A stretch of 31,285 bases of DNA, from the IMG/VR virus record IMGVR_UViG_3300048908_000034, positions 1-31,285 of that record. The stretch is one strand, 5' to 3'. Position numbers and translations under genes: made by a program. The first letter of the stretch is position 1. Each line of letters starts with the position of its first letter. The DNA comes from a virus. The notes under the pieces are model-generated. The model worked only from the letters and a program-made list of their open reading frames with translations. It was not told where the DNA came from and did not search any database. This document shows positions 8,490 to 15,954 of this stretch, piece after piece.

Positions 8490-9244
8490 CTACTTTGATT
8501 CTACTTTAGATTCCTTGTTACGGTGCTTGAGATACACCATGTCCATCTCTCGAATGAACTGGTGCAAGTCGCTCTTTTGATCACCAGTGATATTCTTGAT
8601 ACGGGCATAGTCCTCTATCTTCGACCAAGGGATGGGCCCTTCACCGAATCCCATGCTGCGCTCCGTTGTCAGGTCAAAAAACGCCAGATAGAACAACTCG
8701 AGCCCTGGGAACAGCTCGGGAGCGTTCGCGATAGCATTCGGGAGTGGCCGGCGCTCCCGAATGCAGGCGTTGATGATGAACTGTTCGGTCGGGCCCTGCT
8801 CCAGCGCGTAGAGCAGGACGGCCGTCAGTTTCCCGCGTCGGCCTGGTTGATCTCCGCGCGGAAGAGCGCCGCGTTGTTGGAGTTCGACAGAACCTCGCTG
8901 TACAGGTCGGGAAGGTCGGTGAACAGCTTGATCGCGTTCTCGCGCGTGAACTCAAGTTCGTTGCCGTCCTCGCCTTCGATGTTCTCCCATCCGAGCAAGC
9001 AGCCGTCGACGAAGACTTCCATCATCTTCGCTTCGAAAAGCTTGCGGTTCATCGTCTCGGTCTGGATCTGCCGGCGATGCGGCTTCAGGATCCGCTCACC
9101 TGCCTTGAGGTACTTCTCGTTCGAGCCGCCGGCGCGTGCGACCTGCATCGCCATGATGGCGCCTTTGCTGTTCGGACCGAATTCGATGCGAACGCCTTGT
9201 TGTTCGACGTTCTTGTCCGACTTGTACTGCTTGTAGAGGGTCAT
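8490..9244 (-). CDS. Tail assembly chaperone, -1 frameshift fusion (GT-like)
   Basis: A -1 shift at GGGAAAC (8828-8834) fuses the 139-residue short form to 112 further codons (LTAVLLYALEQGPTEQFIINA ... to the stop at 8490), giving 251 residues. The second frame has no good start of its own; an in-frame TTG at 8696 has no role in this reading. The extension reads as a natural protein throughout, including the stretch between the two apparent genes. As in lambda, the T domain would contact tail tube subunits while G coats the tape measure. Confidence 0.85.
8825..9244 (-). CDS. Tail assembly chaperone, short form (G-like)
   Basis: The 139-residue product lies between tube and tape measure, and GGAG precedes the ATG by 5 bases. 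It is helical at the C-terminus (TRENAIKLFTDLPDLYSEVLSNSNNAALFRAE). The gene ends at a TGA directly after a GGGAAAC slippery heptamer, so a fraction of ribosomes should produce the longer form. Gene order and the frameshift site identify it as the equivalent of lambda gpG, which binds tape measure protein during tail assembly. Confidence 0.85.
   Translation of the reverse strand: MTLYKQYKSDKNVEQQGVRIEFGPNSKGAIMAMQVARAGGSNEKYLKAGERILKPHRRQIQTETMNRKLFEAKMMEVFVDGCLLGWENIEGEDGNELEFTRENAIKLFTDLPDLYSEVLSNSNNAALFRAEINQADAGN
8828..8834 (-). other. -1 ribosomal frameshift slippery site GGGAAAC
   Basis: In the zero frame the codons are GCG GGA AAC TGA, so the heptamer G GGA AAC fits the canonical X XXY YYZ pattern and the zero-frame stop follows immediately. 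After slippage the ribosome reads GGG AAA and continues with CTG ACG GCC. It resembles the GGGAAAG site of lambda. A stimulatory structure downstream was not established. Confidence 0.85.
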
Positions 9245-9258
9245 ATGATCTCCGAGTG

Positions 9259-9286
9259 GAAATAGAAACGGGGCCCGTAGGCCCCG
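9259..9286 (-). terminator. UACG-tetraloop intrinsic terminator after the tail tube gene
   Basis: CGGGGCC-TACG-GGCCCCG is a perfect 7-bp stem with a UNCG-class tetraloop, followed on the minus strand by TTTCTATTT. It parallels the terminator after the capsid gene and would lower expression of chaperone and tape measure relative to tube protein. Confidence 0.8.
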
Positions 9287-9311
9287 CCATTATGGCACGT
9301 ACCGGCCGCGA

Positions 9312-10829
9312 TCACATCGCAGCGTTCGGCAGGTACGGGAAGAACATCATCAGCGTCGTGTACCCGAACGGAGACATGGCCGCGTTCGTGTCCAGCGGCA
9401 GCGTGATCGGCTTGTCCTGTTCCACGGACAGACGGCCGTCGCCCAGGGCAATGAGCGGCAAGTCGAGCAGGGTGCCCTTGTTCGACTTGCCGAAGAACAC
9501 GTCGATCGTCACATCGCTGTTGTTGCGCACCGCCTTGGTCGCATTGATGTCGGCGAAATAGGCGGTCAGCTTGCCGGAGACTTCGAACGTGCCCGTGGAC
9601 GCATTGAAAGCACCGAGCACACCGACGGCCTTGTTCGGCGTCACGTTGTTCGAGATAGTGATGTTCAGGTCCGTGGAGTACGCGAACAGCGGCGAAGGCG
9701 ACGACGTACCCGTGCCGACCAACGCAAGCTTGATTCGGCCGACGTCCGAGGAAGTGTTGATCGCGTCCTCGGACACGTCGGTGACACGGGTACCGGACTT
9801 CAGGCCATCCACGCCGGTGTGCTGCTCGTTGTCCAGCGCGACGAAGCTCAGGTCCACGTTGACCTTATCGGCTTGCGGCACGTTGAACGTCAGCTCGTTC
9901 GGGATCGCACCCACGAGGTATTCGGCCATCGTGCCGTCGTCATCGTTGCCGAGTTGGCGCTCGATGTTGTACGAGCGGCGAACGATGTTGCTGTAGACCG
10001 GTTCGTTGCGGAGCACGTTGCCGAAGTACAGCTGAACGGTCTTGCCCGTGCCTGCGTCCGTCACGGCGGTGAAGTCGGTCTTGTCCAGCGTGATGCTGTG
10101 CGCAGCGATGGCGACGTTCGCGATGCGGCAGAGACCGACGTTGGCACCCAGTTGCGTTGCCGTGGTGTCGCCGCCCAGGAAGAACCATTCACCGGGGATC
10201 AGCCCGAGCGTCGTGAAGTCCAGCGTCGTGGACAGGAGCGTGACCACACCTGCCGTGACGTTCATCGTGATGTCGCCCGACGCGCCTTGCTGGCCGATCA
10301 CCTCGAGCTTGGCAGTCGCCGGAGGGCTGGCTTCCGCGGTCAGCGTCTGCGTCACCGTAACGCCGGTAGAATCCGCAGCCGACACGTTCTTCACGCCGTT
10401 GTTGGCGGCAGCGCTGAACGCGCTGGCAAGCACCAGGGCACCCACGCGGAACGTGCCGGGGTTGCTGCCGTAGGAATACTTGTTCGCCGCGACGCCGGAG
10501 CACGTCAGCGCCGCACCGTTCATCGGCTGCGTGGCGGTCTTCTGGCGCAGGTTCGCGAAGAAGAACCCCTGAAGCAGACGCGTCAGGTTGTTCATCGTGA
10601 AGTCCTGGTTCAGGCCGCCGGACGCGTCCAGATCCACGGTCGCGCCCTTGAGGCGCTGACGCGTGTTGTTGATCGGGCTTCGCGCCACCTGCTTGGTCTG
10701 CCCGCCGAAATCCTTGTAGGTGTTCGGTTGGAGCGGATACCAGACCGGCGTCGTCGGAAGAGTCTTGATGCTTTGCTCTTCCGCGAACGCCAGCCCGGTC
10801 AGGTTCGAGTCTTGCTTGGTCACGGTCAT
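9312..10829 (-). CDS. Major tail tube protein
   Basis: At 505 residues this is about twice the length of lambda-type tube proteins. The N-terminal part (NTRQRLKGATVDLDASGGL) and the C-terminal part (from about 285, YNIERQLGND, ELTFNVPQ, and SKLTAYFAD-like strands) carry the tube-fold features. Residues of roughly 90-270 look like inserted beta domains that may project from the tube. It is the first gene of the tail set and is followed by its own terminator, consistent with high expression. The assignment rests on context and pattern. Confidence 0.8.
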   Translation of the reverse strand: MTVTKQDSNLTGLAFAEEQSIKTLPTTPVWYPLQPNTYKDFGGQTKQVARSPINNTRQRLKGATVDLDASGGLNQDFTMNNLTRLLQGFFFANLRQKTATQPMNGAALTCSGVAANKYSYGSNPGTFRVGALVLASAFSAAANNGVKNVSAADSTGVTVTQTLTAEASPPATAKLEVIGQQGASGDITMNVTAGVVTLLSTTLDFTTLGLIPGEWFFLGGDTTATQLGANVGLCRIANVAIAAHSITLDKTDFTAVTDAGTGKTVQLYFGNVLRNEPVYSNIVRRSYNIERQLGNDDDGTMAEYLVGAIPNELTFNVPQADKVNVDLSFVALDNEQHTGVDGLKSGTRVTDVSEDAINTSSDVGRIKLALVGTGTSSPSPLFAYSTDLNITISNNVTPNKAVGVLGAFNASTGTFEVSGKLTAYFADINATKAVRNNSDVTIDVFFGKSNKGTLLDLPLIALGDGRLSVEQDKPITLPLDTNAAMSPFGYTTLMMFFPYLPNAAM

Positions 10830-10836
10830 GATGGGA

Positions 10837-11247
10837 TTACCTCAGCTCGTCGTATGAAAAGTCGATCAAGACATTGGTTTGGGTAAAGGCTCCACTCGGC
10901 TTCGCGTCACGGATCTGCTGATTGCGAAACCACGCTTGCCCACCATGGGCCTTGCAGTACGCCACCAGAACCGTGTGAGCGAGGTCCATCCCCTTGGAGT
11001 TCCCATCGCCGATAGGTGCGAACACCTGGATCGTCAGCGTCCCCTGATTCGTGTAGATCCTCTTACGATCCGCGGAGGCGAGCGAACTCTGTCCGCCGAT
11101 CGTATGAATGAACGTCACGCGTGCCCACGGCTCTTGCGCGTCAGGCACGGTACCAGGGAGATCACCGTAGATCGCAGTGTAGCCGGTATCATCCCATGCG
11201 GTCTTGAAGATCGCAAGGATTTCGTCCTGGGCTTCGCTGGGTGTCAA
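10837..11247 (-). CDS. Tail terminator/completion protein, TTG start
   Basis: The frame extends upstream to 11307, but that part lies within the previous gene. A TTG at 11247 overlaps its stop as TTGA and is preceded by GGGGTG at 5 bases, giving 136 residues. The fold pattern (helix EAQDEILAIFKTAWDD, strands WARVTFIHT and TLTIQVFAPIG, helix DLAHTVLVAYCKAH) matches gpU-like tail terminators, which cap the tail tube and join it to the head. Its position before the tail tube gene agrees. Confidence 0.75.
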   Translation of the reverse strand: MTPSEAQDEILAIFKTAWDDTGYTAIYGDLPGTVPDAQEPWARVTFIHTIGGQSSLASADRKRIYTNQGTLTIQVFAPIGDGNSKGMDLAHTVLVAYCKAHGGQAWFRNQQIRDAKPSGAFTQTNVLIDFSYDELR

Positions 11248-11624
11248 CGTTTCACCCCGTAGGCATAGAGAAGGATCTCGTCCTGAGGTCGCAGGGTGTG
11301 AACCCATTCGACGCCCCAGTCGAGCGCATTGTCCACGACGATGTGGATGTTCGAGAAGTCGGACCCGATCCTTCCCGCCACCAGAAGGACTTCATCTGCG
11401 CGTTGCAGAAGATCGTCGCTGACGAGCTGTCGCCCGAACGCTTCGCCGCTTGCAGGCACGAAGACACCCTTCACCGGGTACTCGTGTTCGACGCTCGGTT
11501 GCCCCGGGCCGTTCCACGGCTTGTTGGAATCGATCGGTGTGTTTCCGAGCTGTTGCAGAAGAACGAGACGTCCGTTCTTGTCGATCAATCGTTGAGCGAC
11601 CGAAATGATCTTTGCAGTGTCCAT
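11244..11624 (-). CDS. Head-closure (stopper-like) protein, 126 aa
   Basis: The 126-residue product lies between the connector and the tail terminator, where phages place their head-closure protein. It has an N-terminal helix (DTAKIISVAQRLIDKNGR) and a following beta region (VKGVFVPASG, ADEVLLVAG, ALDWGVEWVHTLRP), which fits small SH3-like stopper proteins. Its stop overlaps the proposed TTG start of the next gene. Confidence 0.65.
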   Translation of the reverse strand: MDTAKIISVAQRLIDKNGRLVLLQQLGNTPIDSNKPWNGPGQPSVEHEYPVKGVFVPASGEAFGRQLVSDDLLQRADEVLLVAGRIGSDFSNIHIVVDNALDWGVEWVHTLRPQDEILLYAYGVKR

Positions 11625-11625
11625 G

Positions 11626-12144
11626 TCATGCGCGGATTACTCCGCCCCCACTGGAGAGCAGCACCGGACGCAGAAGACCGTCAGCGGCAGGGTAAGGCAC
11701 GATCAACGAGGGACTCGTCATCGGCACGTAGTCGATCTTTTCTTCGATGGGACCGACTTTGTTTGCCGTCGATTGTACTGCTCGCCCCGTTTCATCGACA
11801 ACCGGGTCCGGGGCCAGTGCAGCATCCAGCGCACGCACCGCGTACTCGGCACAAGCCTTCTGGACTTGCACCGGGACACCAGTGGGAAATTCGGGGGTGT
11901 AGATGTCTTGGCGAGGCCAAGAGAGCGCCTGGATTGTGGTCAGCCGATCACCGATGAAACGGTTCCCAAACCTCAGTTCGATGTAATCCGTTGCACGAAC
12001 GATCGCTTGCTGCTTCAGGGAGGAGTCCGTGACAGCAGCCCATTTCTGGTTGCCGCGGTCGGCGAAGTACGAATCGGCGAACGCCACTGCGATGTAAGCG
12101 TTCGCGTTGGCGAGTCCGGTTCCATCTTCGACGACGAAAGTCAT
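11626..12144 (-). CDS. Head-tail connector protein (phage 'DnaT-like' family)
   Basis: The 172-residue product begins MTFVVEDGTGLANANAYIAV, then FADSYFADRGN and a helix AIVRATDYIELRFGNRF followed by ALSWPR. This set of phrases is typical of the phage family labelled putative DnaT-like ssDNA-binding protein. In tailed phages the family occupies the adaptor slot after the capsid, so it is more probably a head-completion adaptor than a replication protein. The order here, capsid genes then this and then the tail terminator, supports that. Confidence 0.75.
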   Translation of the reverse strand: MTFVVEDGTGLANANAYIAVAFADSYFADRGNQKWAAVTDSSLKQQAIVRATDYIELRFGNRFIGDRLTTIQALSWPRQDIYTPEFPTGVPVQVQKACAEYAVRALDAALAPDPVVDETGRAVQSTANKVGPIEEKIDYVPMTSPSLIVPYPAADGLLRPVLLSSGGGVIRA

Positions 12145-12145
12145 A

Positions 12146-12496
12146 TCAGCCTTGTGCGATCAGGTACAGGTGCCCGAAACCGTTTGCGACATAAACCTTG
12201 ACCGTGCCAGGCGCACCTCCCGCCTTGACCACATTCGTGGCCCGGCTCAGCTTGCCGACGTGCTGCGTTTGTCCCGCAGGACCCGAACGCGCACCCAGCT
12301 GACGCACCGTCTCGCCTGTGGCGGTCACGAGTACGGTCGAAGCGGCCAGAACACTGGTCGTGCTGATGTGGATCTGTCCGTTCGCAGGCAGCTTGAACCC
12401 CGTCACAAGGTTGGCAGGCGTCGTGATCAGCGATTTGAACTTCTTGAAGTCCTGCCGCTGATCACGATCTTCGCAAACGATGTGACGGTAGTTCAT
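12146..12496 (-). CDS. Hypothetical beta-rich structural protein, 116 aa
   Basis: The 116-residue product is mainly beta (TGFKLPANGQIHISTTSVLAA, GTVKVYVANGFGHLYLIA). It lies between the coiled-coil protein and the connector gene with 1-base gaps on both sides. A minor capsid or decoration role is possible, but I do not recognise a family. Confidence 0.6.
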   Translation of the reverse strand: MNYRHIVCEDRDQRQDFKKFKSLITTPANLVTGFKLPANGQIHISTTSVLAASTVLVTATGETVRQLGARSGPAGQTQHVGKLSRATNVVKAGGAPGTVKVYVANGFGHLYLIAQG

Positions 12497-12497
12497 C

Positions 12498-13061
12498 TCA
12501 GGTTCCCGGACGCTTCATCCCGAAGCCGGTCTTGCGACGGAAAGAGATGTCGAGCGGAGTGGCAGTGGGGAGGAGATCCTTCAGCGGTACGCCCCTCAGC
12601 GCGTCGATGCGCTTCTTGCGGTCCTCCAGCTTGGCCATCTGCGCCTCGCGGTACTGGGCATGTTGCTCAGCGAAGGATTCCGCCGGGAGGGCGTTGTTCT
12701 CGATCAACGCATCCACCGCGCGAACTGCCGCCGCGTACTCTTGATCCGCTTCCGTCTTGCGCTTCGCTGCGTCAGCGACTCGCTGTTGAGCGGCCGCGAC
12801 CGCGTCAGCCCCGGTGAGCGGCTTTCCCTGTTCGGTTTCCGAAGTGGAAACCACGGAAGGTTGAACGGTTCCCGCGGGCGCATCGCTGTCTCCCGTCTTG
12901 CGCTTGGCATCGGGAGCAGCAGCCGCGACGTCTTCGCGCGTGATCGATTGGTCGCCCGCGAACAGGCGGACAGCTTCCAGCTTCGGGGAGCCGTCGGCGA
13001 TCCAGTGACTCGGGTTTGTGTGGTCGAGCTTGGCGATCGCCGCGAGGATCTTTTCCAGCAT
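12498..13061 (-). CDS. Hypothetical head-region protein with coiled coil, 187 aa
   Basis: The ATG at 13061 has GGAGG 6 bases upstream and is chosen over one 15 codons earlier that overlaps the preceding gene. The N-terminal motif (ILAAIAKLDHTNPSHWIADGSP...ITREDVAAAAP) recurs in small phage head proteins as a W-x-x-D/G-x-P segment. A low-complexity stretch and then a charged coiled coil (about 90-150) follow. The C-terminus is basic. Function is unknown; a virion or assembly role is likely from context. Confidence 0.65.
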   Translation of the reverse strand: MLEKILAAIAKLDHTNPSHWIADGSPKLEAVRLFAGDQSITREDVAAAAPDAKRKTGDSDAPAGTVQPSVVSTSETEQGKPLTGADAVAAAQQRVADAAKRKTEADQEYAAAVRAVDALIENNALPAESFAEQHAQYREAQMAKLEDRKKRIDALRGVPLKDLLPTATPLDISFRRKTGFGMKRPGT

Positions 13062-13062
13062 T

Positions 13063-13290
13063 TCAGGCCTCCATGGTGACACAGACCATGACACGGCCTG
13101 AGCCATCGGGGTTGATGTGTCCCGAAGTGCTGATACGCATCTTCCCCTCCGGGAATGCTTGCATCAGCGCGGCGGCAGCCTTCGTCAGGCGGTCGTCCTT
13201 CGGAATGTAGCGATTGCGAGCGACGGTCGCAGCCAGAGCGTCGAGCGAATCTTGCTTGCTCGGGCCGGCTGCGCCGTCACTCCAGGTCAT
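13063..13290 (-). CDS. Hypothetical head-region protein, 75 aa
   Basis: The 75-residue product begins one base after the previous stop and ends two bases before the next gene. It is a mixed alpha/beta small protein (LDALAATVARNRYIPKDDRL, then RISTSGHINPDGSGRVMVCVTM). I do not recognise it. Its tight packing within the head operon supports expression. Confidence 0.65.
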   Translation of the reverse strand: MTWSDGAAGPSKQDSLDALAATVARNRYIPKDDRLTKAAAALMQAFPEGKMRISTSGHINPDGSGRVMVCVTMEA

Positions 13291-13291
13291 G

Positions 13292-13798
13292 TCAGTCGTC
13301 GCCGAGAGTGGAGTACAGCAGCGTGACCCAACCCGACGCCGTCACCGGCGTGGTACCCGAGATCGACGCGTCGTCGATCAGCAGGTTCAGGTAGACGGCC
13401 TTGCTGTTGTCCGTGTTGTCGACGATCGACTGCGTCGGCTGCGGCGAACGCGTCACCGGGGAAACCGATGCCGTGGCAGCGGCCAGCGTGGCGGACGGAA
13501 CGATGTCCTGCGTGGTGCCAGTGAGCGTCGCGCCTGCCGCGTTCAGCGTGGACCCGATGCCGAAACTGCCGGTCCACGTCGCGATCGTGTTCGCGCCCGC
13601 GGTGAACTGCATGTTCGACACCGCACCCAGAATCAGGATGTTGGCCTCGGGGAGACCCCTCAGCGCAACACCGCCGAATCCGATGCCGCTTGCCCCCACC
13701 ACACTGATGGCGACGGCATTGACCGGAATGGTCATCTTGTGAACCTGCTGTCGCAGGGCCGGGCCGCGCTTCTGCGACCTGATCAATCCTTTCGTCAT
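13292..13798 (-). CDS. Probable head decoration or minor capsid protein, 168 aa
   Basis: The frame opens upstream at 13852, but that part encodes the terminator hairpin; the ATG at 13798 has AAGGAG 9 bases upstream and is preferred. The product is 168 residues: a basic N-terminus (MTKGLIRSQKRGPALRQQ), then a Gly/Ala/Thr-rich beta region. The position directly after the capsid and the composition fit a capsid decoration protein. I do not recognise a named family. Confidence 0.65.
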   Translation of the reverse strand: MTKGLIRSQKRGPALRQQVHKMTIPVNAVAISVVGASGIGFGGVALRGLPEANILILGAVSNMQFTAGANTIATWTGSFGIGSTLNAAGATLTGTTQDIVPSATLAAATASVSPVTRSPQPTQSIVDNTDNSKAVYLNLLIDDASISGTTPVTASGWVTLLYSTLGDD

Positions 13799-13820
13799 GA
13801 TGACGATCTCCTTGAGCTTG

Positions 13821-13846
13821 TTGAGAAAGAGGGCCCGAAGGCCCTC
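13821..13846 (-). terminator. UUCG-tetraloop intrinsic terminator after the capsid gene
   Basis: On the minus strand GAGGGCC-TTCG-GGCCCTC, a perfect 7-bp stem with a UUCG tetraloop, is followed by TTTCTC. It lies between the capsid stop and the next gene. Some read-through is probably needed for the downstream head genes, because no obvious promoter follows. Confidence 0.85.
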
Positions 13847-13856
13847 CCTCATTCGA

Positions 13857-14915
13857 TCAGGACTCGCGCGTCTTCAGCCGCGCGATCTTGATCTGCTTGC
13901 GCTCCGGATAGACGCGCATCCACGAATCCAGGTGGGCCAGGTTGCCCGTGGTCGCAGCATTCGACGGACCGCCCGACGCCGGGGAAGCCACGGCGTACTT
14001 GTGGCCGACGGGGTGGAGACACCACTCGAGGCGGCTGTAGAGCTGCTCTTGACCGCCGCCGTTGCCAGCGGACGGCAGGCGGAAGATTTCCGCCGGGACG
14101 CGCGGGGAACCGACGCCCAGGCGAACCGCGCCCATGCCGAACAGCCAGGTCTCGTACACGCCGCCGGAGGCAGGCATGCCGTCGTCCACGATCACGACAC
14201 GACCGAGGAACGTCGGAATCCCTTGCTGGCCCGGGGCCGCATTCGGGTAGGCGTTCGTGTTGGTCGAGTCCGGGATGAAGTCGATCAGGTTGTTCTTCAG
14301 CATCCGCATGAAGACCACGGAGTGGACCATGCAGAGCTTGATCGAGTCCATCGAATCGCCCATGGTGCCGCAGGCGTCGACGAAGGCTTCTGCCGTGAAG
14401 TTCGTCACGCCGTCAGTGAACGAGCTGCCGGAAACGTCCCAGGTCAGATCGTTCTGAACGTGCTCCGAACCGGCCGGGGCCGCGGCGTTGTCGGCGAAGA
14501 TGCCGGTCAGCGTGGCGACGAACGCAGCCTGCTGGCGGCGAACCCAGTAGTCCGACACGCGGCTCGCGATGGCGTTCATGGGATCGGAGCCAGCCAGCGC
14601 GGCGGCCAGATCGGCAGAGGCCCAGCTGTTGTTGCGCGAGAGGCGAACCTGGATCTCGGTCGCGGTGCCGATCTTGTTCGGGCTCGAGGTGCCCGCCGTG
14701 TCGCTGGACACATTGTCGACGTCGTTGTCCAGATCCTTCCACGACGGTTCGTTGGCCGTCAGGCCGCCGCCGGCGAGGAAAGCGTCGAGGGCCGCGTCAC
14801 GGGTCAGGGCGCCGGAGCGCACGAGTCGCGACTTCTGTTCGGTGAGCTGCTGGACGTACGGGGCGAAGATCGCCGGGACGACGACGTCCGAAATGGCGGT
14901 GGTGCCGGAAGCCAT
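13857..14915 (-). CDS. Major capsid protein
   Basis: The 352-residue product follows the scaffold gene and is flanked by its own promoter-like element and a strong terminator, as expected for the most abundant virion protein. Its composition (Ala/Gly/Asn-rich, N-terminal helix IFAPYVQQLTEQKSRL, later a long helix around DYWVRRQQAAFVATLTGIFADN) fits an HK97-fold coat protein. I cannot assign the subfamily by eye. The ATG has AGGAG about 9 bases upstream. No N-terminal prohead-protease domain is seen, in line with a separate scaffold. Confidence 0.85.
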   Translation of the reverse strand: MASGTTAISDVVVPAIFAPYVQQLTEQKSRLVRSGALTRDAALDAFLAGGGLTANEPSWKDLDNDVDNVSSDTAGTSSPNKIGTATEIQVRLSRNNSWASADLAAALAGSDPMNAIASRVSDYWVRRQQAAFVATLTGIFADNAAAPAGSEHVQNDLTWDVSGSSFTDGVTNFTAEAFVDACGTMGDSMDSIKLCMVHSVVFMRMLKNNLIDFIPDSTNTNAYPNAAPGQQGIPTFLGRVVIVDDGMPASGGVYETWLFGMGAVRLGVGSPRVPAEIFRLPSAGNGGGQEQLYSRLEWCLHPVGHKYAVASPASGGPSNAATTGNLAHLDSWMRVYPERKQIKIARLKTRES

Positions 14916-14948
14916 GGTAGGTTTCTCCTGTAGATGGCATCAAGTTGA

Positions 14949-15020
14949 CTAGACTCGAAGCTCACCCCATGGCTCGCATTCGACTGGGAAGACGGCGTAC
15001 AGACCCGGTCCGTATCGCAT
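14949..15020 (-). CDS. Possible 23-aa leader ORF before the capsid gene
   Basis: A 23-codon frame runs from the ATG at 15020 to a TAG at 14951-14949, in the capsid mRNA leader. The peptide (MRYGPGLYAVFPVECEPWGE...) reads naturally but is too short to judge. The ATG falls at the expected transcription start. A 5-bp hairpin (GGTCC/GGACC, 15008-15026) covers its beginning. It may be a chance ORF. Confidence 0.2.
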   Translation of the reverse strand: MRYGPGLYAVFPVECEPWGELRV

Positions 15021-15027
15021 GGACCTG

Positions 15028-15057
15028 ACTATAGACCGTCTTCCACTTTGATCACAA
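15028..15057 (-). promoter_or_regulatory. Promoter of the major capsid gene
   Basis: On the minus strand TTGTGA (15057-15052), an 18-base spacer and TATAGT (15033-15028) resemble a sigma-70 promoter, about 110 bases before the capsid ATG. The -35 region overlaps a perfect 7-bp inverted repeat, TGATCAC and GTGATCA with 3 bases between (15049-15065), which could be an operator. The TGATCAA element also occurs at the two adhesin promoters. Confidence 0.55.
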
Positions 15058-15071
15058 GGTGATCACCGCAC

Positions 15072-15917
15072 TTATTTGCGGGCGGCGGGCGGGAGGCCGC
15101 CGATTCGCGTGCCAGCGGCTTGCGCCATCTGCTCCGCGCGCTTCTGGTCCTTCAGGTAGATCTGACCCTGCTTGGTCAGGTTCCAGTTCTCCGCAGTCCA
15201 CGGATTGTCCGCGAGGCCCGGGTTGCCGCCACGATTGCCCCCTGCGCCGCCGCCAGCGGACGGACCCCACCAGTGTGGGCGCTTCGGCTGCATGTCGGTC
15301 AGCCAGCTCTTCGGATCGAGACCGGGCATGAAGCCGACGCCGTCCTTCACGACGACTTGCCCTTCTTCGTTGACCTCCATCACACGCTCGGCGTACATGA
15401 TGGCGTCGTCGACTGCCTCGGTCTGCATCTTCATGGCCACAGCAGCCGTGCGAACCGCGTCGGAGATCGTGCGCTGCCGATCCTTGGCGGTCATGGTGTC
15501 GACTTGCGTCTTGAAACCGTCACGCTCGGCGGTGAGTTGAGCGAGCTGACGCTCCAGCGGGGTCATCTTGGCCTTGATGCGGCCTTCGACGATCGCGTTG
15601 ATCTTGTTGTCGTCGAGCTTGCCACCGGCAGCGGCTTCGAGTTCAGCGATGCGGTCGAGCTTGGCGACGATCTCGGCGTGGTCCATGCCCTCGAAGGCGC
15701 TGATCTTGCCGTACTTGCCCTCGATGTCGCGCAGCTTGACACGATAGCCGGCAGCCTCGCTGCGAAGAGCCTTCGTGTGCGGAAGCACGTTGACGTCGCC
15801 GTCCAGATCGATCACGAACACCTTCTTCTGGGTCGTCTGGTCGGTCGTCTCCTTGTAGTGGGGACGGAACGACTCGTCGACATCATCCAGATTCTCGACC
15901 ACGGTTTTGAAGGCCAT
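15072..15917 (-). CDS. Capsid scaffolding protein
   Basis: The 281-residue product is acidic and helical, with a central coiled coil (LERQLAQLTAERDGF near 121-135 and neighbours). The C-terminal region is Gly/Asn-rich (about 220-240), followed by a basic end (RIGGLPPAARK). This architecture and its place directly before the major capsid gene fit a scaffold that guides prohead assembly and is then lost. The ATG is preceded by AGGAG at 6 bases. No protease domain is visible. Confidence 0.75.
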   Translation of the reverse strand: MAFKTVVENLDDVDESFRPHYKETTDQTTQKKVFVIDLDGDVNVLPHTKALRSEAAGYRVKLRDIEGKYGKISAFEGMDHAEIVAKLDRIAELEAAAGGKLDDNKINAIVEGRIKAKMTPLERQLAQLTAERDGFKTQVDTMTAKDRQRTISDAVRTAAVAMKMQTEAVDDAIMYAERVMEVNEEGQVVVKDGVGFMPGLDPKSWLTDMQPKRPHWWGPSAGGGAGGNRGGNPGLADNPWTAENWNLTKQGQIYLKDQKRAEQMAQAAGTRIGGLPPAARK

Positions 15918-15954
15918 GCCTTACTCCTAGAGCGCCCTTGCGCTTGTTGATAAA

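Noticed and set aside
8490-8696. A separate 68-aa gene starting at TTG 8696
   Set aside because: The same frame continues upstream without a stop to the slippery site and reads as one protein, so it is the end of the frameshift fusion.
13292-13852. A 186-aa protein starting at 13852
   Set aside because: Its first 18 codons are the terminator hairpin. The ATG at 13798 has a good ribosome site.
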